Source: Azospirillum sp. TSH64 (GTDB lineage Bacteria; Pseudomonadota; Alphaproteobacteria; Azospirillales; Azospirillaceae). Taken from it: DNA of 64,000 nucleotides. Positions 36,904 to 46,015 of this stretch are shown one piece after another (the stretch's first letter is position 1; each line of letters starts with the position of its first letter). The DNA is taken from the NCBI RefSeq assembly GCF_003116035.1, contig NZ_LGQW01000015.1, forward strand, positions 6,978,235-7,042,234, in the 5' to 3' direction. A program made the translations under genes and the position numbers. The notes below the pieces were generated by a model. It did no database searches. It saw only the letters and a program-made list of their open reading frames with translations, and had not been told where the DNA came from.

Positions 36904-37680
36904 TCAATGGAGGATCTGGTGCAGGAAGCTGCGGGTCCGTTCGTGACGCGGGGCGTCGAAAAACTCGTCGGGCCCGGCGCATTCGACGATCCGTCCCGCA
37001 TCCATGAAGACCACCCGGTCGGCGACGCGGCGGGCGAAGCCCATCTCGTGCGTCACCACGATCATGGTCATGCCGTCCTCGGCCAGCGACACCATGGTTT
37101 CCAGCACCTCCTTCACCATCTCCGGATCGAGCGCCGAGGTCGGCTCGTCGAACAGCATCACCTGCGGCTCCATGCACAGGGCGCGGGCGATGGCCACCCG
37201 CTGCTGTTGCCCCCCGGAAAGCTGGCCGGGGAATTTCGCCGCCTGCTCGGCGATGCGGACGCGCCGCAGCAGATGCATCGCCCTGTCCTCGGCCTCCCGG
37301 CGCGGAGTGCCGCGCGCCAGCATCTGCGGCAGGGCGCAGTTGTCGAGGATCGACAGATGGGGGAACAGGTTGAAGTGCTGAAACACCATGCCGACGCCGC
37401 GGCGGACGGCGTCGATGTTGCGCACGCTGTCGGTCAACTCCACCCCGTTGACGGCGATGCGGCCGGCCTGATGCTCTTCCAGCCGGTTGATGCAGCGGAT
37501 CAGCGTCGATTTGCCGGACCCGGACGGACCGCAGACGACGATGCGTTCTCCTGCCGCCACGGTCAGGTCGACCTTCGAGAGAACCTGGAAGGTGCCGTAC
37601 CATTTGTCGACCGCCTCGATAAGGATGGCGGGGCTTGCGGCGGCAGGGGCAGGGGAGTGGACGGGCATGGGGGAGGTCAT
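36904..37680 (-). CDS. aapP: General amino-acid ABC transporter ATPase (AapP-like)
   Basis: 258 aa. Walker A GPSGSGKST, signature LSGGQQQRVAIARAL and Walker B VMLFDEPTSALDP are complete; VDKWYGTFQVLSKV is the usual AapP/HisP start. It powers the AapQM permease pair. The ATG at 37680 shares one base with the stop of the permease gene (TGATG). Last gene of the metC-aapJQMP block. Confidence 0.93.
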   Translation of the reverse strand: MTSPMPVHSPAPAAASPAILIEAVDKWYGTFQVLSKVDLTVAAGERIVVCGPSGSGKSTLIRCINRLEEHQAGRIAVNGVELTDSVRNIDAVRRGVGMVFQHFNLFPHLSILDNCALPQMLARGTPRREAEDRAMHLLRRVRIAEQAAKFPGQLSGGQQQRVAIARALCMEPQVMLFDEPTSALDPEMVKEVLETMVSLAEDGMTMIVVTHEMGFARRVADRVVFMDAGRIVECAGPDEFFDAPRHERTRSFLHQILH

Positions 37681-38798
37681 CAGCGCAGATCCTTGTCCTG
37701 GACGCGGCCTTCCAGCCAGCGGGCGTAGAGAGAGATGGCGAAGCAGATGAGGAAATAGACCGCCCCCACGAACAGGTAGCTTTCCGAATAGGGAGCCGGC
37801 CAGACGGGGTCGGATGCGGCGGTGCGCGCGGCGCTCAGCATGTCGAAGACGCCGACGATCAGCACCAGGCTGGTGTTCTTGACCATGACGATGGCGGTGT
37901 TGGTCAGCGGCGGGATGACCTTCTGGATCGCCTGGGGCAGCACCACATGCCACACCGCCTTCCACACCGGGATGCCGAGCGCGCGGGCGGCCTCCATCTG
38001 TCCGCCGGGGACGCCCTGCAGGCCGCCGCGGATCACCTCCGCCAGATAGGCGGCGGCGAAGATGGTCAGGGCGGCCAGCGTGCGGCCCAGCTTGTCGACC
38101 GACCAGCCGGCCGGCAGCAGCAGCGGCATCATGATCGAGGAGATGAAGAGCAGCCCGACCAGCGGCATGCCGCGGATGGTCTCGATCACCAGCACCGACA
38201 GGAAGCGCGGGACCGGCACCTTGGATCGGCGGCCGAGCGCCAGCGTGACGGCGATGGGAAAGCCCATCCCCAACGAGAGGATCGCCAGCAGCAGCGTGAC
38301 CGGCAGGCCGCCCCAGTTGGCGGTGGAGACGAAGGGCAGGCCGGCGAAGCCGCCCCACATCAGCGCCAGCATCGCGCCGATTGCCACCCCCCAGGCCGTC
38401 AGCAGGCGGCGCCCCCAATGGCGGGGCGGCAGCGACACCAGCACCATCGCCAGAACCAGACCGATCACGGCCAGCGGCCGCCACTGCTCGTCGGCGGGAT
38501 AGACGCCGAACAGGATGAAGCGGATCTTGGCGGCGACGAAGGCCCAGCAGGCACCGCCGGCACCGCAGCGGCCGGGATCGGCCGTGCTCCACACGGCATC
38601 CAGCACGCCCCAGCGCAGCGCCGGCAAGAGCGCCAGGACGAGGGCGCCGGTCATCACGGTCAGGCCGGCCGCGAGCAGGTCGCCGAACAGGATTTGCAGG
38701 ATCGGGGTGCGGCGGCGCTTCGGCGGTCCGTCCGCTGCCGCGGCGGGAATGGCGGTGGTCATGGTCATGATCGGAAACTCTCCCTTCGGCCGGCTCAT
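37680..38798 (-). CDS. aapM: General amino-acid ABC transporter permease (AapM-like)
   Basis: 372 aa. An N-terminal region with several membrane segments precedes the BPD domain, as in AapM. The EAA loop reads AARALGIPVWKAVWHVVLPQAIQ, and MVKNTSLVLIVGVFDML is typical. Two starts are possible: 38798 with GAGGGG six bases upstream, or ATG at 38768 with GGGAGAG; the first is used. It lies ten bases after the aapQ stop. Confidence 0.91.
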   Translation of the reverse strand: MSRPKGEFPIMTMTTAIPAAAADGPPKRRRTPILQILFGDLLAAGLTVMTGALVLALLPALRWGVLDAVWSTADPGRCGAGGACWAFVAAKIRFILFGVYPADEQWRPLAVIGLVLAMVLVSLPPRHWGRRLLTAWGVAIGAMLALMWGGFAGLPFVSTANWGGLPVTLLLAILSLGMGFPIAVTLALGRRSKVPVPRFLSVLVIETIRGMPLVGLLFISSIMMPLLLPAGWSVDKLGRTLAALTIFAAAYLAEVIRGGLQGVPGGQMEAARALGIPVWKAVWHVVLPQAIQKVIPPLTNTAIVMVKNTSLVLIVGVFDMLSAARTAASDPVWPAPYSESYLFVGAVYFLICFAISLYARWLEGRVQDKDLR

Positions 38799-38808
38799 CA
38801 GGTGCCCC

Positions 38809-39960
38809 TCACCGCGTGACCAGCGCGGTTCTGGCGTTGCACCAGTTCATCAGCAGCGAGACGGCGGCGCCGATGGTCAGGTAGACGGCGAGCAGGATGG
38901 CGATGCTTTCCAGCGCCTGGCCGGTCTGGTTGATGACGGTGCCGATCACCAGCCCCAGCTCCGGGAAGCCGACGGCAAGCGCCAGGGTGGAATTCTTGAC
39001 CGTCGAGAGATATTGCGTGGTCAGCGGCGGGATGATGACCCGCAGGGCCTGCGGCATGACGATCCGCATCAGCGTCTGCCGCTCGCTGAGGCCGAGCGCC
39101 CGCCCGGCCTCCCACTGGCCGCGGCCGACGGCGTCGATGCCGCCGCGGATGATCTCGCCGATGAAGGCCGCGGTGTAGAACACCAGCCCGACCATCAGCG
39201 CCGCAAATTCCGGCGACAGCCGCATCCCGCCGGCGAAGTTGAACCCGCGCAGTTCCGGCAGGCTCGCAGCGGCGCCAATGCCGGTCGTCCAGGCGAGGAG
39301 CAGGATAGCGGCCGCCGCCGCTGCAATGGCGGGCAGGGCAGGGGCCGTCCGGCCTCGCCGGCGCAGCCGCCGGACCAGCACCGCCGCGGCCACGAGGATG
39401 GCAGCCGTCCCCGCCGCGAAGCCCCAGCCGTTGCCGCTCCACTCGATGCCCGGCAGATAGAGGCCGCGCTGCGACAGATAGACGTAGGGCAGGGGGTGCA
39501 GCGCGTTGCGCGGCGCCGGCAGGGCCGTGGTGGCGAGCGCGTACCAGAACAGCAGCTGCACGATCAGCGGCGTGTTGCGGACCGCCGTGACGAAGACCCC
39601 GGCCACGCCCGACAGCATCGGGTGCCTGGCCCGCCGGGCCAGCCCGACGAACAGGCCGAGCAGGGTGGCGGCCAGGATCGCCATCGCCGAGATCATCAGG
39701 GTGTTGCCGATCCCGACCACATAGGCCCAGGCGAAGCTGTCCATCGGGCTGTAGGGAACCACGCTTTCCGAGATCGGAAAGTTGGCCGGGCGGGCGAGGA
39801 AGTCGAAGCCGACGCGGATGCTGCGGACGGCCAGATTCTCCACCGTGTTGGCGGCGAGCCAGACCAGGGTCCCGACGAAGAGGAGCAGCAGAAGTGCCTG
39901 GCCGGCCCAGGCCCGGAGGCGCGGGCTGTCCCAAAGGGCAGTGATCTGGGCGGCGAGCAT
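38809..39960 (-). CDS. aapQ: General amino-acid ABC transporter permease (AapQ-like)
   Basis: 383 aa. Typical AapQ features: FDFLARPANFPISESVVPYSP after the first membrane segment, NTPLIVQLLFWY in the BPD domain, and the EAA loop AGRALGLSERQTLMRIVMPQALR. A long periplasmic/membrane insertion separates the first segments from the core, as in the family. It lies 37 bp after aapJ. Confidence 0.92.
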   Translation of the reverse strand: MLAAQITALWDSPRLRAWAGQALLLLLFVGTLVWLAANTVENLAVRSIRVGFDFLARPANFPISESVVPYSPMDSFAWAYVVGIGNTLMISAMAILAATLLGLFVGLARRARHPMLSGVAGVFVTAVRNTPLIVQLLFWYALATTALPAPRNALHPLPYVYLSQRGLYLPGIEWSGNGWGFAAGTAAILVAAAVLVRRLRRRGRTAPALPAIAAAAAAILLLAWTTGIGAAASLPELRGFNFAGGMRLSPEFAALMVGLVFYTAAFIGEIIRGGIDAVGRGQWEAGRALGLSERQTLMRIVMPQALRVIIPPLTTQYLSTVKNSTLALAVGFPELGLVIGTVINQTGQALESIAILLAVYLTIGAAVSLLMNWCNARTALVTR

Positions 39961-39997
39961 GGGCCGATCTCCCGGTTGCCGTGCGGATGCGGGGGGC

Positions 39998-41050
39998 TTA
40001 CTGGAAGGCCAGCGGGAACATCAGCCCGCCGTCGCGGAAGAGGCGGTTGTAGCCGCGGTCGATCTTCAGCGGGCTGCCGGAACCGAGGTTGCGGTCGAAG
40101 ACCTCGCCATAGTTCCCGATCTGCTTGACGATGTTGTAGGCGAACTTGTCGTCCAGCCCGATCGCCGTGCCGTTGCCGGGCTCCACCCCCAGGAAGCGGC
40201 GGATGCGCGGATCGCCGGAGCCGAGTTTCTGGTCGATGTTGGCCTGGGTGATGCCGAACATCTCCGCCGCGGTCAGCGCCTGGAACGACCAGGTGACGAT
40301 GTCCATCCACTGGTCGTCGCCATGCCGCACCGCCGGGGTCAGCGCATCCATGTAGGGGGTGGCCGGGAAGATGACGTAGTCGGCCGGGTTCTTCGCCTGG
40401 GTGGCGCGGATGGAGGCGAGTGCCGCCGCGTCGGTGATCAGCGCGTCGCAGCGGCCGGAGAAGAAGGCCTGCCGCAACGCCGACACGCTGTCGAAGACCA
40501 CGGTCGTCAGCCCGAGCTGGTGCTCGCGCGACACGTCGTTCACCACCACCTCGGTGGTCGAGCCGGTCTGGACGCACACCGACGCGCCCTTCATGTCCTG
40601 AACCTTGGTGACGCCGAGGTTTTTCGGCATCAGGAATCCGGTGAACTCGTAATAGTTGGGGGTGGTGAAATTGATGCCGTTGCCGTCGCGCTGGATCGTC
40701 CAGGTCAGGGTGCGCGGCAGGATGTCGATCTCGCCGCTCTGCAGGGCCGGAATCCGCTGCTGGCCGCTGAGCGGCACGAATTCCGCCTTCTCCTTGTCGT
40801 TGAACACGGCGACCGCCACAGCACGGCAGGTCTCGACGTCCAGCCCGCGCCAATAGCCCTTGTCGTCCGGGGCGCTGAAGCCGATGGTGCCGGAGCTGGC
40901 GGCGCAGATCACCTTGCCGCGCGCCTTCACGGCGTCCAGCGTGGTGCCGGCGGTCGCCGGAAGCGTCGCCGCGGCGAGGGCCAGGAGTGCCACGGCTGTC
41001 GCCACGGCAAGGCTGGCGGCGCGGCGACAGCCGGATGTCTGTTCGGTCAT
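39998..41050 (-). CDS. aapJ: General amino-acid ABC substrate-binding protein (AapJ-like)
   Basis: 350 aa with signal peptide (cleavage near ATAGT). TLDAVKARGKVICAASSGTIGFS, then GLDVETCRAVAVAVFND and ILPRTLTWTIQRD are diagnostic of AapJ. The family binds a broad range of L-amino acids. It is located 72 bp after the PLP lyase gene. The linkage to that lyase suggests cystathionine, cysteine or similar sulfur compounds among its ligands (inference). Confidence 0.92.
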   Translation of the reverse strand: MTEQTSGCRRAASLAVATAVALLALAAATLPATAGTTLDAVKARGKVICAASSGTIGFSAPDDKGYWRGLDVETCRAVAVAVFNDKEKAEFVPLSGQQRIPALQSGEIDILPRTLTWTIQRDGNGINFTTPNYYEFTGFLMPKNLGVTKVQDMKGASVCVQTGSTTEVVVNDVSREHQLGLTTVVFDSVSALRQAFFSGRCDALITDAAALASIRATQAKNPADYVIFPATPYMDALTPAVRHGDDQWMDIVTWSFQALTAAEMFGITQANIDQKLGSGDPRIRRFLGVEPGNGTAIGLDDKFAYNIVKQIGNYGEVFDRNLGSGSPLKIDRGYNRLFRDGGLMFPLAFQ

Positions 41051-41122
41051 GCGGGAAACCCCTGGTCGTCGTCTTGCTTGTTGTCCGGCCGCCTTCAGAC
41101 GGCCATTGAGATCCTGTCGCCG

Positions 41123-42310
41123 TCAGGCGGCCTGCGCCCCGGCCGTCCGTGCGGCGATGTCGTCGAGGAAGGCGGTGAGGTCGTCGTGCAGGTCGGACGG
41201 ATCCTCCAGCCCGATGCTGATGCGCAGGATCAGATCCTCGCCGGTCCATGGCCGGGCGGTGCGGTTGCGCCTGACCGGCATCGGCGCCATCAGGCTGCGG
41301 GTGCCGCCCCAGGAGGCGCCGATGGCGAAGGTGCGCAGCACGTCCAGCGCCGGTGAGACATGCGGCGTCGCCGCGGGCGTGAACACGACGCTGAAGACGC
41401 CGCTGGCTCCGAGGAAGTCGCGCTTCCACACCGCATGGCCGGGTGAGCCGGGGAGTGCCGGATACAGCACCTCTTCCACCAGCGGATGGCCGGCAAGCCG
41501 TTCGACCAGGGCCATGGCCCCATCGGACGCCTGCCGCATCCGCACGCCGAGCGTCTCCATTCCCCGCAGCACCAGCGAGGCGTCATCGGGCGAAACGCCG
41601 ATCCCGTAGCGGCCGAGAGCGCTGCGGATCGGCGCGATCAGGGCCTCGCTCCGAATGGTGAGCGACCCCATCAGCAGATCGGAATGGCCGCCGACATATT
41701 TCGTCAGCGCTTCGGTCACCAGATCGGCGCCATGGTCCAGCGGCTTGAAGTTCAGCGGGGTGGCCCAGGTGTTGTCGCAGCCGACCAGCGCGCCGTGGCG
41801 GTGCGCCACCGCCGCGATGGCCGGCAGGTCCTGGACCTCCATGGTGGTGGAGCCGGGGGATTCGCACCACACGACCTTGGTGCGTCCGTCGATCCGCCGC
41901 TCCAGATCGGCGACGGAGGTCGGATCGTAATAGTCGACCGCGATGCCGAACCTGACCAGATCACGGTTGGCGAAGTCGCGCACCGGCGGATAGGAGGTGT
42001 CGGCGATCAGCATCCTGTCGCCCGCCTGCAGGAAGGGCAGGACGGCAAAGCTGTTGGCAGCCTGCCCCGATGGGAGAAGGAAAGTCCAGGCACCGTTCTC
42101 GAGCGCCGTCAGCTTGGCTTCCAGCGTCCGGGTCGTCGGGGTGCCGTAAAGGCCATAGGTATAGCCGGTGTGCCCGCGGTCCCCGCGCGTCGCATAGCCT
42201 TCGGCATTGGCGAAGACGATTGTCGATCCACGGTGAACGGGCACGCTGAGGCTATCGAATCCTTCGGCGGGGACCGAGGGATTCACCACGCATTGGGTGA
42301 GATCTTTCAT
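41123..42310 (-). CDS. metC: Cystathionine beta-lyase-type PLP enzyme (MetC/PatB-like, Cys/Met metabolism family)
   Basis: 395 aa. The PLP-binding lysine lies in the segment TEALTKYVGGHSDLLMG, with YGLYGTPTTRTLEAKL near the start and WCESPGSTTMEVQDL in the middle, as in cystathionine beta-lyases. The enzyme would cleave cystathionine (or cysteine conjugates) to thiol, pyruvate and ammonia. It leads the aap operon and is divergent from a LysR gene. Related gamma-synthases/lyases share the fold; the GSTTMEVQDLPAI pattern favours the MetC side. Confidence 0.85.
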   Translation of the reverse strand: MKDLTQCVVNPSVPAEGFDSLSVPVHRGSTIVFANAEGYATRGDRGHTGYTYGLYGTPTTRTLEAKLTALENGAWTFLLPSGQAANSFAVLPFLQAGDRMLIADTSYPPVRDFANRDLVRFGIAVDYYDPTSVADLERRIDGRTKVVWCESPGSTTMEVQDLPAIAAVAHRHGALVGCDNTWATPLNFKPLDHGADLVTEALTKYVGGHSDLLMGSLTIRSEALIAPIRSALGRYGIGVSPDDASLVLRGMETLGVRMRQASDGAMALVERLAGHPLVEEVLYPALPGSPGHAVWKRDFLGASGVFSVVFTPAATPHVSPALDVLRTFAIGASWGGTRSLMAPMPVRRNRTARPWTGEDLILRISIGLEDPSDLHDDLTAFLDDIAARTAGAQAA

Positions 42311-42365
42311 GGGAGGCGTCCTTTGACTGACGCCCCCGATTTGATGGCAACGGGCCTATTTCGTC

Positions 42366-42373
42366 CAATATTG
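42366..42373. promoter_or_regulatory. Possible LysR-type box in the metC/lysR spacer
   Basis: CAATATTG, a perfect palindrome, lies about midway in the 104-bp divergent spacer between metC and lysR, where a LysR-type regulator would be expected to bind. Evidence is position and symmetry only. Confidence 0.3.
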
Positions 42374-42414
42374 ATTTCCAGCTACTCTATTCTCCTGGGT
42401 TATAGGGGGGTGCC

Positions 42415-43314
42415 ATGAATCTGCGGCAGGTCGAGGTGTTCCACGCGGTGATGACGAACGGCACCGCATCGCGTGCGGCCGAGGTGCTGCGGATTTCGCA
42501 GCCGGCCGTCAGCAAGGCGATCCAGGAGTTGGAGCGGGAAATCGGCTTTCCGCTGTTCCATCGCGCCAAGGGGCGCATGATCGCGACGGAGGAGGCGCGC
42601 CTGTTCTTCCAGGAGGTGTCCTCGTCCTTCTCCGGTCTGATCCATCTGCGTGCCGCCGCCGCCCGCATCCGCGATTTCGGCTCGGGCGAAATCCGGGTCG
42701 CCTGCCAGTCGGCGATCAGCACCACCGTCCTTCCCAAGGCACTGCGTGCGTTCCAACTCCGGCACCCCGATGTGTCGATCACGGTGCAGGCGCGCATGTC
42801 GTCGGTGGTGAAGGACCTGATCGCCTCTGGCCAGTTCGACGTCGGGCTGGCGGCCGACGAGATCGACGTGACCGGGGTGGATGCGACGCTGTTCATGCAG
42901 CAGCGCCTGGTGATCGCGGTCCCGGCCGGCCATCCGCTGGCGCAGCGCCGGGTCCTGCATCCCGCCGACCTTCACGGCACGCCCTTCATCGCCCTCGCGC
43001 CGGAGGACACCGCGCGCCGCCGGCTCGACGGGGTGCTGGCCGCCCACGGCGTGATGCCGAAGATCGTGCTGGAAACACCCTATTCGACGACGGTCTGCGC
43101 CATGGTGCAGGCCGGCATCGGCTGCGGCCTGGTCAGTCCGCTGACCACCGAACCCTATCTCGGCCGCGGTCTGGTCGCCTGCGCGTTCGAGCCGGTGATC
43201 CGGTCGCGCACCCTGCTCCTGCTGCCGCCGAACCGCCGTCCGTCCCGCATCGTCGCCGACTGCATCGAGGAATTGATGGCCTTCTCGTCCACCGGGGCGG
43301 ACGCTTTCGACTGA
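42415..43314 (+). CDS. LysR-family transcriptional regulator
   Basis: 299 aa. The N-terminal winged helix-turn-helix is clear: MNLRQVEVFHAVMTNGTASRAAEVLRISQPAVSKAI in overlapping blocks, then LEREIGFPLFHRAKGRM. The C-terminal 200 residues form the co-inducer domain. It is transcribed away from metC-aapJQMP, so the usual inference is that it activates that operon in response to a sulfur amino acid or its precursor. GGGGGG precedes the start at short distance. Confidence 0.92.
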   Translation: MNLRQVEVFHAVMTNGTASRAAEVLRISQPAVSKAIQELEREIGFPLFHRAKGRMIATEEARLFFQEVSSSFSGLIHLRAAAARIRDFGSGEIRVACQSAISTTVLPKALRAFQLRHPDVSITVQARMSSVVKDLIASGQFDVGLAADEIDVTGVDATLFMQQRLVIAVPAGHPLAQRRVLHPADLHGTPFIALAPEDTARRRLDGVLAAHGVMPKIVLETPYSTTVCAMVQAGIGCGLVSPLTTEPYLGRGLVACAFEPVIRSRTLLLLPPNRRPSRIVADCIEELMAFSSTGADAFD

Positions 43315-43500
43315 AGGCAGGACGGCTTGCTCAGCGCGCATGAACCGCCCCGGGTTTCCCGGAAGCCATTCGTGTCGAGTCACGCGGCTATTTCAGGGGC
43401 GTATTCGGGCGATGCCTGCTTCATCATGTTGAGCCCAACCGTTCAAGAAGCGGGGGCCTCCAGCAAAGCCGGGGCGCTTCACCCCCCGATGCCGCCGCCG

Positions 43501-44484
43501 TCAAACCGCGGTTCGGCGGACCACCAGTTCGGGCAGGACGAGATCGACCTCGCGGTTCGGCGGGCTCCCCTTGCCGATGCCCTCGATCATCGCCATCAGC
43601 CGGCCGACCTGGCTGTCCAGGTTCGGGCGCAGGCTGCTCAGGCCGAAGGCCGGCCAGGAGGCCATGGGAATGTCGTCGAAGCCGAGGATCGCCACATCGT
43701 CCGGCACCCGCAAACGGAAGGTGGCGGCAGCCTGGAGTGCGCCCAGCGCGATGATGTCGTTGAAACAGAACAGCGCGTCGGGGCGGTCCGAGCGGGCGAA
43801 CAGCCGCGTTGCCGCGTTGTAGCCGCCCTCGAAGCTGTTGTCCTCGGACTCCTCCTCCATGAAGGGCAGGCCGGCATCCTCCAGCGCGGCGGCAAGCCCG
43901 GCCCGTCGCCGCCGGTTGGCGTCGGTCTGCGCCGTCTTGGTGACGTAGGCGATGCGGCGCCGGCCGGACTGCACCAGAAAGCGGCCCCCCATCAGCCCGC
44001 CGAGCCGGTTGTCGCAGGCCACCCCGCCAAGCCCTTCGATCTGACGGCCGAACTGGAACACCGGGGTGTCGAGCGCGCGGAGCCGGTCGACGACATGGTC
44101 CGACACGGTCCCGCCCATCACCACGATGGCATCCACCTGATAATCGAGCGCATGCATGGTCGAGCTGGTCAGATCGTGCTGCCGCGTTTCCGGGATGACC
44201 AGGGCGCGCCTGTCGGCCTCCGCGATGGCCACCAGCAGCTTCTTCAGCACCAGATCGGTGTGCGGGTTCTCCAGTTCGGCCAGCAGCAGGGCGACGAGGC
44301 CGGTGTTCTGGCCGGTCAGCGAGCGGGCGATGACGTTGGGGCGGTATCCCAGCGCTTCCGACGCCGCCACGATGCGCTTGCGCGTCTCCTCGGACACCAG
44401 CCCATCGCCGAAGCAGCGTGAAACCGCCGAGCGTGAAACGCCCGCCATATCGGCCACCTGCTGGGCGGTCACCCGCGATTTCAT
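43501..44484 (-). CDS. LacI-family transcriptional regulator (controls the phosphate-ester cluster)
   Basis: 327 aa. The helix-turn-helix VTAQQVADMAGVSRSAVSRCF is at about residues 4-24, then the hinge YRPNVIARSLTGQ and a periplasmic-binding-like sensor (GLVALLLAELENP; DAIVVMGG; DALFCFNDIIALG). The ATG at 44484 puts the HTH at the normal N-terminus; the open frame to 44613 runs over the operator region and is rejected. It is divergent from the AfuA-like gene, with two matching operators in between. Confidence 0.92.
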   Translation of the reverse strand: MKSRVTAQQVADMAGVSRSAVSRCFGDGLVSEETRKRIVAASEALGYRPNVIARSLTGQNTGLVALLLAELENPHTDLVLKKLLVAIAEADRRALVIPETRQHDLTSSTMHALDYQVDAIVVMGGTVSDHVVDRLRALDTPVFQFGRQIEGLGGVACDNRLGGLMGGRFLVQSGRRRIAYVTKTAQTDANRRRRAGLAAALEDAGLPFMEEESEDNSFEGGYNAATRLFARSDRPDALFCFNDIIALGALQAAATFRLRVPDDVAILGFDDIPMASWPAFGLSSLRPNLDSQVGRLMAMIEGIGKGSPPNREVDLVLPELVVRRTAV

Positions 44485-44608
44485 TGACGACACTGGGGTC
44501 CCGTCCCTTGCCCGCATCCGGATCCTTGCCAAGGGATACTGAGGGCGAAGCCGTTTGATCGCAAGCGCTATGCGTCGCGCGGAAATTCCACTGAATGCGG
44601 CATCATAT

Positions 44609-44622
44609 TGCACGCGCGTGCA
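44609..44622. promoter_or_regulatory. LacI-type operator O1
   Basis: TGCACGCGCGTGCA is a perfect 14-bp palindrome centred on CG, as LacI-family operators are. It lies 125 bp upstream of the LacI gene start and 231 bp (centre to centre) from a near-identical site at 44840. Confidence 0.7.
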
Positions 44623-44800
44623 GTGCCGGAAATATTCGAGGCGATGGCGGCTGGGGCGGGGGTTTGGTCCATATGTGGGGGCCGTTTGATCGGCCCCGCT
44701 GGGGCAATGCCTTCAACATCGCTATTTTTAGCCATTTCCTGGTTGATGCGCCCACCTTCAGCCATCGGCATGATTCCGGAGGAGCGCGCCTGTCTGGGGA

Positions 44801-44829
44801 TTGACAGTTGTTCGCATCTCAAATAGCGT
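44801..44829 (+). promoter_or_regulatory. Candidate promoter of the phosphate-ester operon
   Basis: A consensus TTGACA at 44801-44806 is followed at 17 bp by TAGCGT (44824-44829), a weak -10. Transcription would begin near 44836, placing operator O2 over the start site. The rest of 44485-44927 carries no gene that I can support. Confidence 0.55.
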
Positions 44830-44839
44830 GACTTACGAA

Positions 44840-44853
44840 TGAACGCGCGTGCA
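44840..44853. promoter_or_regulatory. LacI-type operator O2
   Basis: TGAACGCGCGTGCA differs from O1 at one position. It overlaps the expected transcription start of the downstream operon, 75 bp before the AfuA-like start codon, the classic position for LacI-type repression. Confidence 0.7.
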
Positions 44854-44927
44854 TAAACAATTCAAAGCGGTGGGCCATGCCGGCATCGCCGAAAGAAGCC
44901 GTCCGTTTCCTTGAAGGGAGGAACTTC

Positions 44928-46004
44928 ATGCATTGCAAAACACGACGCCCGGCCACGGCCGCGGGCCGGAAGCGCCTGCGCTCGATGCTGCTGGCGGTCG
45001 CTGCGGCGGCGGGAGTCGCCGTCCTGGCCGGACCGTCGCCGGCCGCCGCGGCGGAGGTGGTCGTCTACTGCTCGGTCAACGAGGACTGGTGCCGCGAGGT
45101 GGTGACCTCCTTCGAGCGCAAGACCGGCATCAAGGCGCTGATGACCCGCAAGAGTGCGGGCGAAGTCTATGCACAGCTTCGGGCCGAGAAAACCAATCCG
45201 AAGGCCGACATCTGGTTCGGCGGCTCGGGCGATCCCCATTTGCAGGCGGCGGAGGAGGGGCTGACGGAACCGTACAAGTCGCCGGAACTCGACGGGCTGT
45301 ATGGCTGGGCGATCCGCCAGGCGGAGATCTCCGGTTACCGCACGGTCGGCATCTACATGGGCGCGCTCGGCTTCGGCTATAACAAGGACTTGCTGGCCAA
45401 GCGCAAGATCGCGGCCCCCGCCTGCTGGTCCGATCTGGTCAAGCCCGATTTCCGGGACGAAATCCAGATCGCCGATCCCAATTCGTCCGGCACCGCCTAC
45501 ACCATGCTGGCGACGATGGTGCAGTTGATGGGCGAGGATGCTGCCTTCGATTACCTGAAGAAGCTGCACCGCAACGTCAACCAGTACACCAAATCCGGCG
45601 CGGCTCCGGCGAAGTCGGCGGCGCAGGGCGAAACCATGCTGGGCATCGCGTTCCAGCACGACCTGCTGGTGGAGGCGATTGCCGGCGCCCCGGTCGCCAT
45701 CGTCGCCCCGTGCGAGGGCACAGGCTACGAGATCGGCTCGATGAGCCTCGTCAAGGGTGCGCGCAACCCCGACACCGCCAAAATCTTCTACGATTGGGCG
45801 CTGACGCCCGAGGTGCAGGCGCTGGGCGCCAAGGCCAGGAATTTCCAGATTCCCAGCAACAGCGGCGCCCAGATCCCGCCGGAATCGCCGCGTGTCGACA
45901 AGATGAAGCTGATCTCCTACGACTTCGCGCGCTACGGCTCGAGCGCGGAACGCACCCGCCTGCTCGCCAAGTGGGATCACGAGGTCAAGTCCCTGTCCAG
46001 ATAG
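44928..46004 (+). CDS. AfuA-like ABC substrate-binding protein (Fe3+/sugar-phosphate type)
   Basis: 358 aa. Signal peptide with basic start (RRPATAAGRKRLR), core MLLAVAAAAGVAVLAG and cleavage near AAAAE. VVVYCSVNEDWCREVVTSFERKTGI and ADIWFGGSGDPHLQA are characteristic of the SBP_bac_6/AfuA group, whose members bind ferric iron, hexose phosphates or phosphonates. AGGA lies six bases before the ATG at 44928; the ATG at 44877 would prefix a non-signal sequence. The neighbouring phosphatases make a phosphorylated organic ligand more likely than iron (inference). Confidence 0.85.
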   Translation: MHCKTRRPATAAGRKRLRSMLLAVAAAAGVAVLAGPSPAAAAEVVVYCSVNEDWCREVVTSFERKTGIKALMTRKSAGEVYAQLRAEKTNPKADIWFGGSGDPHLQAAEEGLTEPYKSPELDGLYGWAIRQAEISGYRTVGIYMGALGFGYNKDLLAKRKIAAPACWSDLVKPDFRDEIQIADPNSSGTAYTMLATMVQLMGEDAAFDYLKKLHRNVNQYTKSGAAPAKSAAQGETMLGIAFQHDLLVEAIAGAPVAIVAPCEGTGYEIGSMSLVKGARNPDTAKIFYDWALTPEVQALGAKARNFQIPSNSGAQIPPESPRVDKMKLISYDFARYGSSAERTRLLAKWDHEVKSLSR

Positions 46005-46015
46005 GTCCCGCGATC

